Origin: CAVXNB01 sp963763085
GTDB taxonomy: Bacteria; Actinomycetota; Acidimicrobiia; Acidimicrobiales; Bog-793
Assembly: GCA_963763085.1 (NCBI GenBank)
Contig: CAVXNB010000004.1
Coordinates: 1,116,001 to 1,180,000 of the forward strand
Length of the DNA stretch: 64,000 bases
Reading direction: 5' to 3'
Shown: positions 17,005 through 25,952 of the stretch, piece by piece
How positions within the stretch are numbered: the stretch's first letter is position 1
Layout of the letters: every line of letters starts with the position of its first letter
Translations under genes and position numbers: made by a program
The notes under the pieces: model-generated
Database searches by the model: none
What the model was told of the DNA's origin: nothing
The model's input: the letters and a program-made list of their open reading frames with translations, nothing else

Positions 17005-18198
17005 CTAGGGCGCGAAGAGCACCTTGACCGCCCCGGTGTGGCGGGAGTCGGCGAGGGCGAGCACGGCCTCGTCCCAGCGGGCGAGCGGGAAGCGGTGCGT
17101 CACGACCGCCGTCAGGTCGAGCCCGGCGGCTGCGAAGTCGAAGTAGTGCTCGAAGGCGTGCTTGCGGACGCCGGCGACCTCCTCGATGCCGAAGCCGTTC
17201 GATCCGACGACCCGCAATTCCTTGAAGTACATGGGTGTCCACTCGAAGCGCTTCGGCGGCTCGACGCCGCTCACCACGAGCGTCCCTCCTGTCTGCAGGA
17301 GGCGGAGCGAGGTCTCGACGGTCTCGGTGCTGCCGATCGTGTCGTAGACCACCGCTGGGCCGTCCTGCAACCAGTCCTTCCCGCTCCAGGGTCTGAGCGC
17401 CGGCTTGCCCGTCCGGCGCGCGACCTCGCGCACGAGGTCGTCGGGTGTCGAGGTGAGCACGGCGTCGGCGCCCAGTCTGGCCGCGAGCGAGGACCGGAAG
17501 CCGGCCCGGGTCGCCGCCCAGATCTCGATCTGCGGGTAGAGGTGGCGCAAAAGGCCGATGGCGGCGAACGCCAGCGTCCCCGAGCCGTACACGAGCACCG
17601 GCCTGGACGGCTCGGGCGGGCTGAGCAGTATCGAGCGCAGCGAGACGCTGACGGGATCGGACAGGACGGCGGCCTCGTCGCTCAAGGTCTGCGGAACTTC
17701 GAACAGCTGGCTCTCGTGGGCGCAGAAACGTTCCGCGTGCGCCCCAGCCGCCCCGGCGCAGTTGCCGAGGTGGATGGCCACGGGCAGATCGCCGTTGGAG
17801 AAGTTGCGGCACCACGGGTAGCGCCCCTCGGCGCAGGCTTCGCAGAGCGGCTCGATCCCGCGTGGCGTGCACCACAGCCACGGGTTGAGCACGACCCGGC
17901 GGCCGTTGTCGAGCCGGCGCGCCACGGCCTCGTGCCCGAGGACGTGCGGGAACGAGACGAGCGCGGTGAGGGGATTGTCCCGCGAGCCGTTCAGGAATAT
18001 CTGCTTGGCATCGGAGCCGCACAGGCCGCTGACCACGGTCTCGCACTTCACCCAGCCGGCGGCCGGCGGGACGGGTTCGGGCACCTCCTTCAGGCTGACG
18101 GGGGCGTACCTCGAGACGAAGACGCGCTTGTCCACCCGGCCGCCGATCGTCGCCGCGGCCTCCCTCGCCAGGTTGTGTTGGAAGACGAGCGCCTGCAC
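17005..18198 (-). CDS. Zinc-dependent medium-chain dehydrogenase
   Basis: The 397-residue product belongs to the MDR superfamily of NAD(P)-dependent alcohol and polyol dehydrogenases. Catalytic zinc ligands are CGSD (about 54) and GHEA (about 82). Four cysteines in WCTPRGIEPLCEACAEGRYPWC suit the structural zinc lobe. A Rossmann segment is seen at PVLVYGSGTLAFAAIGLL. I chose the GTG whose complement is CAC 18196-18198, giving MQALVFQHNL; a longer reading frame to 18609 overlaps the divergent glycosylase gene. It is convergent with the hydrolase, three bases apart. The substrate is not known. Confidence 0.85.
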   Translation of the reverse strand: MQALVFQHNLAREAAATIGGRVDKRVFVSRYAPVSLKEVPEPVPPAAGWVKCETVVSGLCGSDAKQIFLNGSRDNPLTALVSFPHVLGHEAVARRLDNGRRVVLNPWLWCTPRGIEPLCEACAEGRYPWCRNFSNGDLPVAIHLGNCAGAAGAHAERFCAHESQLFEVPQTLSDEAAVLSDPVSVSLRSILLSPPEPSRPVLVYGSGTLAFAAIGLLRHLYPQIEIWAATRAGFRSSLAARLGADAVLTSTPDDLVREVARRTGKPALRPWSGKDWLQDGPAVVYDTIGSTETVETSLRLLQTGGTLVVSGVEPPKRFEWTPMYFKELRVVGSNGFGIEEVAGVRKHAFEHYFDFAAAGLDLTAVVTHRFPLARWDEAVLALADSRHTGAVKVLFAP

Positions 18199-18266
18199 CG
18201 GACCCCCTAGTCGAGTCCGGTGCAACCTAGCCCGGCCTGACTCCGGCTCGCTACGATCGTCAGCCA

Positions 18267-18818
18267 GTGACGACCCTCGCCCAGCTCGAGGCGGAGGCGC
18301 TCGGGTGCGTCGCCTGCCCGCTCGCCGGCGGCCGGACCAAAGTGGTCTTCTCGGCGGGGAACCCGGCCTCCGATCTGATGCTCGTCGGCGAGGCGCCTGG
18401 GCACGACGAGGACCTCGCCGGGGAGCCGTTCGTGGGGCGTTCGGGACAGCTGCTCGACCGCCTGCTCGCCGAGGAGCTCGGCCTCGACCGGACCGGGTGC
18501 TACATCGCCAATGTGGTGAAGTGCCGGCCGCCCGGCAACCGCGATCCCCTCCCGCTCGAAGTGGCAACGTGCCGCCACTTCCTCGAGTCCCAGGTCGAGC
18601 TCGTGTCACCGAAGGTGGTCGTCTCGCTCGGCAATTTCGCCACGCGGACCCTTCTCGGGGTGACCGAGGGCGTCACCAGCTTGCGCGGCCGGTCCTACCC
18701 GTATGGTTCCAGAGTGCTCGTGCCCACGTTCCACCCGGCGTACGCGCTCCGGGGTGGCGGCGTCGTGGTGGCGGAGATGCGCGCCGATCTCGTGCGGGCG
18801 AAGAAATTCCTGCTGTGA
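18267..18818 (+). CDS. Uracil-DNA glycosylase, family 4 (iron-sulfur type)
   Basis: This enzyme removes uracil from DNA. The 183-residue product starts MTTLAQLEAEALGCVACPLAGGRT with the first cysteine pair of the 4Fe-4S cluster. Further cysteines are in VVKCRPPGNRDP and in VATCRHF. The water-activating motif is GEAPGHDEDLAGEPFVGRSG (about 36-55) and the HPAYALR motif is near 150. The GTG start is 68 bases from the divergent dehydrogenase. Its TGA overlaps the ATG of tsaE, implying coupling, though the link is positional rather than functional. Confidence 0.93.
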   Translation: MTTLAQLEAEALGCVACPLAGGRTKVVFSAGNPASDLMLVGEAPGHDEDLAGEPFVGRSGQLLDRLLAEELGLDRTGCYIANVVKCRPPGNRDPLPLEVATCRHFLESQVELVSPKVVVSLGNFATRTLLGVTEGVTSLRGRSYPYGSRVLVPTFHPAYALRGGGVVVAEMRADLVRAKKFLL

Positions 18819-19297
18819 TGCCGACGGTCCCGACCGCGAGCTCGGACGAGACCGGAGCCGTCGGTGCGGCGATCGCCGGCATCCTGCGCCCGGGCGACGT
18901 CGTGCTGCTAGTCGGCCCTCTCGGCGCCGGCAAGACGACGCTCGTCAAGGGGCTGGTGGCGGCTCTCGGCGGGGACGAGGCTGCGACCAGCCCGACGTTC
19001 ACTCTCGCCCACACGTACCGGACGTCACCTCCGGTCACCCACGTCGACCTCTGGCGCCTCGAGAATCTGCAGGAGGTGGTCGACCTCGCCCTGGAGGAGG
19101 GGCTCGACGCCGGCGGCGTCGTCGTCGCCGAGTGGGGGGAGGCGGCCGAGCCGCTCTACGGCGCCGACGCGCTCGTCGTGACGTTGAACCGAGGCGCGAC
19201 CGACGACGAGCGCACGATCACCGTCGAGGGCCGGGGCCCGTCCTGGGGGTCGCGGGAGCGTCACCTGGCCCAGGTGATCGGAGCACGGAACGACTAA
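18818..19297 (+). CDS. tsaE: tRNA threonylcarbamoyladenosine biosynthesis ATPase TsaE
   Basis: TsaE is the ATPase of the TsaBDE complex that makes t6A37 on ANN-decoding tRNAs. The 159-residue product has the Walker A motif GPLGAGKTTLVKGL (about 32-45), the switch SPTFTLAHTY, HVDLWRL and VAEWGE. The ATG overlaps the stop of the glycosylase gene. Its usual neighbours tsaB, rimI and tsaD lie 16 kb downstream on the same strand, separated by a block of membrane-protein genes. Confidence 0.94.
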   Translation: MPTVPTASSDETGAVGAAIAGILRPGDVVLLVGPLGAGKTTLVKGLVAALGGDEAATSPTFTLAHTYRTSPPVTHVDLWRLENLQEVVDLALEEGLDAGGVVVAEWGEAAEPLYGADALVVTLNRGATDDERTITVEGRGPSWGSRERHLAQVIGARND

Positions 19298-19308
19298 GAA
19301 GTGAACTT

Positions 19309-19947
19309 GTGGACCAACACGTCGATGTCGCCCTTGTCGTCGACACGTTCCTGCTGTTGCTGATCGGGATCGGACCGAAGATCGCCCTCGTGCCCTTCCT
19401 GGAGGCGACGGCGAGCATGGACGGCGACACGAAGCGCCGCGTGAGCCAGAAGATGCTCACGACGGCCAGCGTCGTCGCGGTCATCCTCCTGTCGCTGGGC
19501 GAGCTCCTGACGCGGTTGCTGCACTTCTCCCCCGGAGCGCTCTCCGTCGCCGGCGGCATCGTCCTGTTGATCATCGCCGTCGTCATGGTGCTGGGCTCGG
19601 GGGAGAAGAGGGACGAGTCCATGAAGGCGAGGGACCCCATGCTGCTCGCGCAGTTTCCTTTGGCGGTCCCCTACCTCTTGAACCCGGTCGGAATCGTCGC
19701 CCTCGTGACGCTTTCCGGCGATGCGAACACGTGGGCGTTGTTCGGCGTGGTCCTCGGAGTCCTCGTCGTCGTACTGGCCCTCGACTTCCTCGTGTTCCGG
19801 TGGGCGAACCGGGTCAGCGAGCATCTGGACGAGGGCCGCATGCTCATCACCGAGAAGGTCTTCGGCTTTCTGTTGGCGGCCCTAGCCGTCCAGCTCGTCC
19901 TCAACGGTCTGTCGGACGCCGGGGTCATCCACCTGACCGGTCACTGA
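19309..19947 (+). CDS. MarC family integral membrane protein
   Basis: The 212-residue product is a six-segment membrane protein of the MarC/UPF0056 family. Visible signatures are the first-helix LLLLIGIGPKIALVPFLEATA, LSVAGGIVLLIIAVVMVLG and the mid-protein QFPLAVPYLLNPVGIVALVTL. Family members are widespread, but their transport role is unproven. GTG 19309 is preferred because it begins at the conserved N-terminus; a GTG at 19301 is out of frame. It follows tsaE by 11 bases and begins the membrane-protein block. Confidence 0.88.
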   Translation: MDQHVDVALVVDTFLLLLIGIGPKIALVPFLEATASMDGDTKRRVSQKMLTTASVVAVILLSLGELLTRLLHFSPGALSVAGGIVLLIIAVVMVLGSGEKRDESMKARDPMLLAQFPLAVPYLLNPVGIVALVTLSGDANTWALFGVVLGVLVVVLALDFLVFRWANRVSEHLDEGRMLITEKVFGFLLAALAVQLVLNGLSDAGVIHLTGH

Positions 19948-20036
19948 GGACCCTGTCCGACGCCTGCAGTAGGGTCGCGGTGGCCGCTGGTGCTGGCGGG
20001 GCTGATTCGCGCAGGGACCTCAGATCGGAGGAAAGA

Positions 20037-20210
20037 GTGTTCGTCTGGTTCATCATGGCGATTGCCCTGGTCGTCATCGTCGCCGGCGGGTTCACAGGTC
20101 GTCGATACCAGAACCAGCATCGCTCGGGCTCAGACGCCAGCGCCACCTCGCACACGACCCATCACGGCAAGAAGGCCCGCAATCACCGGGGGCGGGGGCG
20201 GGGGCACTAG
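20037..20210 (+). CDS. Small single-span membrane protein, function unknown
   Basis: The 57-residue product begins MFVWFIMAIALVVIVAGGFTGRRY, one hydrophobic helix followed by a polar tail rich in Ser, His, Lys, Gly and Arg. A good GGAGG site lies eight bases before the GTG start, which supports it as a real gene despite its size. I recognise no family. It ends in a G-rich stretch twelve bases before the 3' end of the reverse-strand gene. Confidence 0.6.
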   Translation: MFVWFIMAIALVVIVAGGFTGRRYQNQHRSGSDASATSHTTHHGKKARNHRGRGRGH

Positions 20211-20221
20211 CCCACGCCGGT

Positions 20222-21235
20222 TCAAGCGCCGGAGGCGGGCGCGCCGGAGGCGGGCGGTCCACCCGCCGGCGCCTCGGAGCCCGTGCCCGGTCGGGTCCCC
20301 GCGACCAGCTTGGCGCTCATCTTGACGGCCTTGACGGCGCCGGTCGCGCCTGCCTGCAGCGTGAACCCGACGGCGATCACAATGATTCCGGGGATGAAGA
20401 GCGCCTTCGACCCGAGCATGAGGAGGCCGACACGCGCGAGGGCATACGGCGGTGAGCAGACCAAGGCCCCGAGCGCTCCTCCCACGGCGGTGGCCTTCAG
20501 AGCGTCCCGTTTCGAATACGTCGTCTTCATGCCGATGAGTCTCGAGGGCACTGCCACGTAGGAGACCATCATCACCCCGACGACGATGCTCAAGGAGATC
20601 GCGAACCACCACAGGCCCCAGCGAGTTACCACGAGCGTCGAGAATCCGAGGGCGAGACCGATCAGTCCGCCCGAGAGGAAGATCACGGCGAGGTGGGACC
20701 GCGCCTCGGCGAAGGCGGGTCTGATCTGCGGAGGGCCCGGCTTGGCGATCGCGAAGGCGAACACGGCGTTCAAGAAGAAGCTCCCGATGGTGATCGCCAT
20801 CACGGCGAGCACGAGCGGGATGAGGACAGGCCCGCGAAGGACGTGCAACGTCTTCCCGTGAAGCACGTGTGCCTTAATGTCCAGCATCGCCAGCCAGATC
20901 CACATCGCGGGGAGGATCTCGATGAGCAGGAGTCGCCAGTTGGAGACCAGGAGCCTGACGCCTTCGAAGAGCATCACAAAGGCACTGACCGCAAACGCGA
21001 GAGGGGCGTAGTAGCGATGCCGCCGGCTCAGGTCGATGACGGCTTCCTCGACCTGCGCGTCGCTCCCTTCCCGGATGACGTGAACGAGGTTGCGGACCTG
21101 GCTCGTGAGGCGGACCCGGCGCGAGTCCTGGGGCGCCGCGTCGCCGGCGTCCTCCGAAGCGGCAACCAGCTCCGCAGCGGAACCCGTGCTCGTCGTCGCC
21201 GTCTCGCGTGCGGCCTGTTCGCCGTCCATCTGCAC
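20222..21235 (-). CDS. Polytopic membrane protein of unknown function
   Basis: The 337-residue product has a hydrophilic, acidic N-terminus of about 75 residues, then five to six hydrophobic segments from about residue 76 to 305. A Gly/Pro/Ala-rich tail ends in PASGAPASGA. I recognise no catalytic motif or named family. It is divergent from the flippase-like gene at 21364 with 128 bases between them, so the two may share a control region. GTG and ATG starts near 21235 are both possible. Confidence 0.7.
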   Translation of the reverse strand: MQMDGEQAARETATTSTGSAAELVAASEDAGDAAPQDSRRVRLTSQVRNLVHVIREGSDAQVEEAVIDLSRRHRYYAPLAFAVSAFVMLFEGVRLLVSNWRLLLIEILPAMWIWLAMLDIKAHVLHGKTLHVLRGPVLIPLVLAVMAITIGSFFLNAVFAFAIAKPGPPQIRPAFAEARSHLAVIFLSGGLIGLALGFSTLVVTRWGLWWFAISLSIVVGVMMVSYVAVPSRLIGMKTTYSKRDALKATAVGGALGALVCSPPYALARVGLLMLGSKALFIPGIIVIAVGFTLQAGATGAVKAVKMSAKLVAGTRPGTGSEAPAGGPPASGAPASGA

Positions 21236-21363
21236 CCTTTCACGATGCTCCGCACCGAGCGCAGCATCGTCAGGTACGGAGCCTCGCCGATGATACTGTC
21301 CGCTATCCGGGGGGTTCCCGGCGTCCTGTTTGCTTCCTGGTCGGAACGATATCTACTGCTGCC

Positions 21364-23814
21364 ATGAGCGGAACAGAGCTCGAGGGTTCGCCGTCGCTGA
21401 CGCACGACCCCTCCGGGGAGCAGGGCCGCCAGCGGGCGATTCGCTACTGGCGAGCGGTCGTGTTCGCCAGCACCGGCGACGGATTGACCCGTCGCCGCCC
21501 GTCCGACGCCGTCCGCATGGGGGTCGGCACGCTGGTGGCGATAGTCGCGACGCTGCTGGTGTCCGCGAACACCCGAGCGGAGCTCCGTGTAAGCAGCTTT
21601 CTCACTCCGCCGCCACACGTCCTCGACTGGCTCGTGACAGCAGTCTGGATCGTCGGCTTCTACGGGGTCGTCGTCACCGTCGTCGTGGCAGCGGTCGTCG
21701 GCCGGAACGTCCCGCTGCTCCGCGACGGGGCTGCCTCCGCTCTGCTGGCCTGGCTGGCGTGCGTGCTGGCGGGGTGGCTTGGTGGTTCATCCGGTGGACG
21801 CCCTGTCAACGGAGTGCCGGAGGGCGTGAGCACCGGCTATCCGTCCGTGAAACTCGCCGTAGCGACCGCTGTGGTGATGGTCGCGTACCCATACTTGAGT
21901 CGGGCACTTCGGCGAGCGACGGTGCTGAGCGCGATCCTGCTCGTGCTGGCGAGCGTCGTCCACGGGGCGGCGCTTCCATTCGATGCCGCGGCAAGCGTTG
22001 CGATCGGCTACACCGTCGGTGCCGGAGTCCGCCTCCTCTTCGGCTCTCCAATGGGGATGCCCTCGGTCGCGGACGTGGTCGACGCGCTCGCTGACCTTGG
22101 TGTCGACGGGCGGGACGTCACACGGACTCCGGAGCAGGTCTGGGGAGTCGCAACGTTCACGGCCCGGGACGCTGATTCGCGACAGCTCGACATCTCCGTG
22201 TACGGGCGTGATGCAGCGGATGCGGAGGTACTGGGGAAGACCTGGCGCTTCGTCTTCTTCCGAGACTCCGGGTCGACCGCTCAGATCACCAGACTTCAGC
22301 AGGTGGAGCACGAGGCCTACCTGGCGCTGCGCTCGGGACAGGTAGGAGTTCGGGTTCCCGAGGTCGTGACGGCCGGCCCCGGTGGGCCGAGCAACGACGC
22401 GCTCCTCGTCACCGTACCCCCGGATGGCAGACGACTGGCATCCATGGAGCCGGCGAGCGTGTCGGAAGGCACGATGCAAGACCTGTTCACGGCTCTGGCG
22501 CAGATGCGCTCCGCCCGCCTTGCCCACAGCGCCATCAGTGGCGCCACCGTCGTCGTCGACGATTCCGGCTGTGTCGGCCTGCGGGACTTTCGCCTGGCCT
22601 CGTCCGGGGCACCCCCGGAGCGCCTCGACGCCGATGTCGGCGCCGCTCTCGTCGCTCTCGCCCTCGTCGCCGGGATCGCTCCCGTGGCCGAGGCGGCGGC
22701 GCGTTGTCTCGACAGCGAGTCACTCACGGCCGCTCTGCTCCACGTGCAGCCCAGTGCCCTCGTGCCGAGCTCCAAAGCGCAGCTCAAGGATCGAAAGGGC
22801 TTCCTGGAGGAGTTGCGGAGCGCGTGCGCGGCCGCTGCGGGGATCGAGGTGCCCGGGCTTGCGAAGCTGCAGCGAACGAGCTGGAGCTCGGTGCTGCTCG
22901 CAATCGGCAGCGTCATCGGCATGTGGGCGCTGCTGGGCGTCTTCGTGAATGTCGCCGCCTCCTTCGACACGCTGAAGGGTGCATCGTGGGACTGGGTGGC
23001 ACTCGTCTTCGTGCTGAGTCTCCTGCCACCGGTCGTCGTAGCCTGGGCACTCGTGGCGTCGCTCTTCGACGGCGTCCCCCTCGTGCAAGCGACGCTTCTT
23101 CAGGAATCCCAGACCTTCACGGGAATGATCGGTTCGGCTGTGGCGAGCATGGCGGTCACTGTTCGTTTCTTTCAGCGGCGAGGCCGCGACGTAGTGTTCG
23201 CGACGACGACCAGCGTGCTGGCCAGCACGGCCAGCTGGCTCGTGAAGGGCCTGCTCTTCCTGGTGGCGCTTCCCCTGGCGTGGGGCAACTTTCACTTTGC
23301 CACAGCGTCCGACGCCTCGCGGAGCGGGATCGTAAACCTGCTTTTGTATGTCGTCATCGGCGTCGGTGTCCTGCTGGGCGTCGTGATTGTGTTGCCGAAG
23401 CTACGCCGGCTGGCGTGGTCCCGGCTCAAGCCTCAATTGGTGAAGGCCGTAGGCCCGATGAGAGCCTTGGCTGCCGAACCGCGCAAGCTGGTGTCCCTGT
23501 TAGCCGGCAACGCCGGCGCCCAGCTCCTGACGGCGCTCGCCCTGAGCGCTTCCCTACGCGCGTTTCATTATCAGCTCGGTCTGGCATCGATAATCATCGT
23601 CATCACCGTCGCCTCGATGCTCGGCGGAGTGTCGCCGGTACCGGGCGGGGTAGGTGTCGTCGAGGCCGGGCTGATCGCGGGGCTCGTCGCGGCAGGAGTC
23701 CCCGAGGACGTGGCCACCGCCACAGTCTTCGTCCAGCGGCTCTTCACCGCCTACTTGCCGCCGCTGTGGGGGTGGCTGTCGCTCATGTGGTTGGGCCGCC
23801 ACGAGCTGATCTGA
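21364..23814 (+). CDS. Three-module membrane protein: N-terminal membrane domain, kinase-like middle, YbhN/LPG-synthase-TM domain
   Basis: The 816-residue product has about five membrane segments at 50-215. A soluble region follows at about 220-505 that looks like a degenerate protein- or aminoglycoside-kinase fold (EHEAYLALRSGQVGVRVPEVV, MRSARLAHSAISGATVVVDD). The C-terminal domain (about 515-810) has the flippase-like UPF0104 pattern with GGVSPVPGGVGVVEAGLIAGL. Similar fusions exist in actinobacteria. The kinase part shows no clear catalytic HxD-DFG set, so activity is doubtful. ATG 21364 is divergent from the 20222 gene. Possible role: lipid or polymer handling at the membrane. Confidence 0.8.
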   Translation: MSGTELEGSPSLTHDPSGEQGRQRAIRYWRAVVFASTGDGLTRRRPSDAVRMGVGTLVAIVATLLVSANTRAELRVSSFLTPPPHVLDWLVTAVWIVGFYGVVVTVVVAAVVGRNVPLLRDGAASALLAWLACVLAGWLGGSSGGRPVNGVPEGVSTGYPSVKLAVATAVVMVAYPYLSRALRRATVLSAILLVLASVVHGAALPFDAAASVAIGYTVGAGVRLLFGSPMGMPSVADVVDALADLGVDGRDVTRTPEQVWGVATFTARDADSRQLDISVYGRDAADAEVLGKTWRFVFFRDSGSTAQITRLQQVEHEAYLALRSGQVGVRVPEVVTAGPGGPSNDALLVTVPPDGRRLASMEPASVSEGTMQDLFTALAQMRSARLAHSAISGATVVVDDSGCVGLRDFRLASSGAPPERLDADVGAALVALALVAGIAPVAEAAARCLDSESLTAALLHVQPSALVPSSKAQLKDRKGFLEELRSACAAAAGIEVPGLAKLQRTSWSSVLLAIGSVIGMWALLGVFVNVAASFDTLKGASWDWVALVFVLSLLPPVVVAWALVASLFDGVPLVQATLLQESQTFTGMIGSAVASMAVTVRFFQRRGRDVVFATTTSVLASTASWLVKGLLFLVALPLAWGNFHFATASDASRSGIVNLLLYVVIGVGVLLGVVIVLPKLRRLAWSRLKPQLVKAVGPMRALAAEPRKLVSLLAGNAGAQLLTALALSASLRAFHYQLGLASIIIVITVASMLGGVSPVPGGVGVVEAGLIAGLVAAGVPEDVATATVFVQRLFTAYLPPLWGWLSLMWLGRHELI

Positions 23815-23974
23815 TTGGTGGACGGCCCGCCCGCCCAGCCGCCCGCCGCCTTCGTTCCTGGCGAGCCCAAACCCTATTGTGTCCGACCATGGACCCGGTC
23901 GATACCACCGATGGATCCCATCCGACGTCTTCGAACCGAAGAGGTCTGGCGACACGACTGGAGGGCCGCGGACC

Positions 23975-24685
23975 ATGCCCGTCTCTTTGAAGACCATTTA
24001 CGGCCGTATCCAAAATCGAGTACCGGGGTACCGGTTCGGTGGGGTCTTCGTCCTGCTGCTGTTGACATATGTGTACCTGGCGTCCGCCCCGCCGACCGGG
24101 CGGTGGGTACCGCTCTTGGCTATGGCGCTCATGGGGGCCACGCTCCTCGCGTGCTTGCTCGCCTCGCGGAGCGGCAGCATCGCCTTCTACGTCGCGTTGA
24201 TCGTCCTCGCCGCCGGCTTCGCATCGGCGATCGTCGGGGTCCTCGGTGGTTATGAGACCGAACGGGCGATCGCGTACGGAGTCAGTGCCCTGCTCGTCGT
24301 GGCCGCTCCGATTGCCATCGCCCACGGAGTGGTAAGCCGCGGAGTGATCGACCGAAGGACGATCATGGCCGCCCTGAGCATTTACGTTCTGGTCGGGATG
24401 TTGTGGGCCTTCACCGAGCTCACGATTCAGGCCGCCAGCTCTCATCCGTTCTTCGCCCAGACCAAGCAGGGGACGACTGCAGACTTCCTCTACTTCAGCT
24501 TCGTGACCTTGACGACGGTCGGCTATGGAGATCTGACCGCCGCCGGGGGGTTCGGGAGGTCGCTCGCCGTGCTCGAAGCCATGTTCGGCCAGATGTACCT
24601 GGTGACGGTCGTGGCGCTGCTGATCACCAACCTCAGGCCCGTTCGGAAGCTCGGCGAGCCGCAAACCTCTCTCGACACCGAGTAG
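23975..24685 (+). CDS. Two-pore-segment potassium channel family protein
   Basis: The 236-residue product has several N-terminal hydrophobic segments and then a pore module. The pore has the filter TVGYGD in LYFSFVTLTTVGYGDLTA (about 172-189), followed by a last helix QMYLVTVVALLITNL. TVGYGD is the canonical K+ selectivity filter. ATG 23975 starts just before the first amphipathic helix; an in-frame ATG at 23879 would add 32 polar residues. No cytoplasmic RCK domain follows, so gating is not evident. It lies in the membrane-protein block. Confidence 0.87.
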   Translation: MPVSLKTIYGRIQNRVPGYRFGGVFVLLLLTYVYLASAPPTGRWVPLLAMALMGATLLACLLASRSGSIAFYVALIVLAAGFASAIVGVLGGYETERAIAYGVSALLVVAAPIAIAHGVVSRGVIDRRTIMAALSIYVLVGMLWAFTELTIQAASSHPFFAQTKQGTTADFLYFSFVTLTTVGYGDLTAAGGFGRSLAVLEAMFGQMYLVTVVALLITNLRPVRKLGEPQTSLDTE

Positions 24686-24804
24686 CTGCGCCGCCGGGTA
24701 AGCACCGACCTGGCGACGTCGTGGTGGCGCGACTCGAAAGGCGACCAGTAGGGTTCGTGCCGTTCGAGATCTGACACCGAATTGACGAAAGAGGCGGATT
24801 GCCC

Positions 24805-25197
24805 ATGCTCGCATCCACGTATCCGGTCCTGAGCCTGTTCTGGTCGATGTTGATGTTCTTCGGCCTGATTCTCTGGATCTTTCTCGTCATAAGCATCTTC
24901 ATCGACATCTTCCGCAGTCATGACATGGGGGGATTCGCAAAGGCGCTGTGGGTGATCTTCATCGTCTTCCTCCCTATTCTTGGTGTGCTGTTCTATTTGA
25001 TCGTGCGGGGCGGCAGCATGCACGAACGTTCGGTCCGAGAAGCGACTGCCGAGAAGGCACAATTCGACGATTACGTTCGCACGACCGCCGGTGCGGCTTC
25101 GCCTGCAGACCAGCTGGCCACCATTGCGAGCCTCCACGATCAGGGCAAGCTCAACGACGAGGACTTCGCGAAGGCGAAAGCCCAAATTCTCGGCTGA
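24805..25197 (+). CDS. PLDc_N / SHOCT domain membrane protein
   Basis: The 130-residue product has two N-terminal hydrophobic helices (about 5-32 and 45-68) of the phospholipase-D-nuclease N-terminal-like type. Its C-terminal SHOCT motif is QLATIASLHDQGKLNDEDFAKAKAQILG. SHOCT modules are short helical pairs often found at the end of membrane proteins; function is generally unknown. I chose ATG 24805, with a GAGGCGG stretch upstream; a TTG at 24799 would add two residues. Confidence 0.82.
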   Translation: MLASTYPVLSLFWSMLMFFGLILWIFLVISIFIDIFRSHDMGGFAKALWVIFIVFLPILGVLFYLIVRGGSMHERSVREATAEKAQFDDYVRTTAGAASPADQLATIASLHDQGKLNDEDFAKAKAQILG

Positions 25198-25258
25198 AGC
25201 AACAGCCGAGGCTGCGGAGGCTGCGGTCAGCCGGAGAAGCCCGGGATCGTGCTCCAGG

Positions 25259-25843
25259 CTAGGTGACGGGTTCGCGAATGGCCTCGCGCATGGCGAACGC
25301 GAGTACGAAGCAGCTGATCGACCGGCCGATCGCGATCAGGGCGACCCAGAGAGTCAGCACCACATAGGCATGGCCGGGATAGGCAAGGGCCCACAGTCCG
25401 ATCCCCAATTCGAAGGCGCCGCCGAGCAGCCCCAGACCCCAGAGATCCATCTGGTGGCGGAACGCGAGCGACCTCACGATGTCGAACGTTCCCTTGAAGA
25501 ACAGGTACCAGGCGAGCAGGACCGCAATGACATGGAAGGTGGAATTCGGGTACACGAATGCCGTGATGCCTGCCCCGATGGCGACCACCCCGAGAATCGC
25601 GTGCCAGATCCTCCATGAAGGATCGATGACTGCCACGATCAGGTCGAAGATTCCGAGAGCGAGGAAGAGCGCACCGGCAAGGATGGCGACGGCAGAAACG
25701 GTTCGATGGCTGAAGGACAGCACGACGAACGCGAAGATCAGCCAAGCGATCGCCGGGACGAGCAGCAGCAGCCAGGATCCTTGTGGCAGACGGTCCGGCA
25801 GTTCTACGGATTCGCCCTCAGCCGCAAGCCCGGATGACGCCAC
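25259..25843 (-). CDS. HdeD/DUF308 family membrane protein
   Basis: The 194-residue product has about six short hydrophobic segments arranged as three hairpins. Family-like pieces are AILAGALFLALGIFDLIVAV, VGAGITAFVYPNSTFHVIAVLLAWYL-like text and GIGLWALAYPGHAYVVLTL. HdeD of E. coli is linked to acid resistance, but most members are uncharacterised. The start is GTG at 25843. It is convergent with the SHOCT gene (61 bases) and divergent from the GAP gene. Confidence 0.8.
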   Translation of the reverse strand: MASSGLAAEGESVELPDRLPQGSWLLLLVPAIAWLIFAFVVLSFSHRTVSAVAILAGALFLALGIFDLIVAVIDPSWRIWHAILGVVAIGAGITAFVYPNSTFHVIAVLLAWYLFFKGTFDIVRSLAFRHQMDLWGLGLLGGAFELGIGLWALAYPGHAYVVLTLWVALIAIGRSISCFVLAFAMREAIREPVT

Positions 25844-25952
25844 GCGGTCACCCTACCTCAGGGCTGAGCTTCTCCTGAGGGATGGGCTCGGCCGGCCTTG
25901 GTCATGAGCACGCCGGCTATGGCAACGGCGACGAGGCAAGCCTAATCTTGCG

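Noticed and set aside
18199..18609. N-terminal extension of the reverse-strand zinc dehydrogenase to 18609
   Set aside because: It would cover the start of the uracil-DNA glycosylase gene and adds Arg/Gly-rich text not seen in MDR enzymes; the GTG at 18198 begins at the normal N-terminus.
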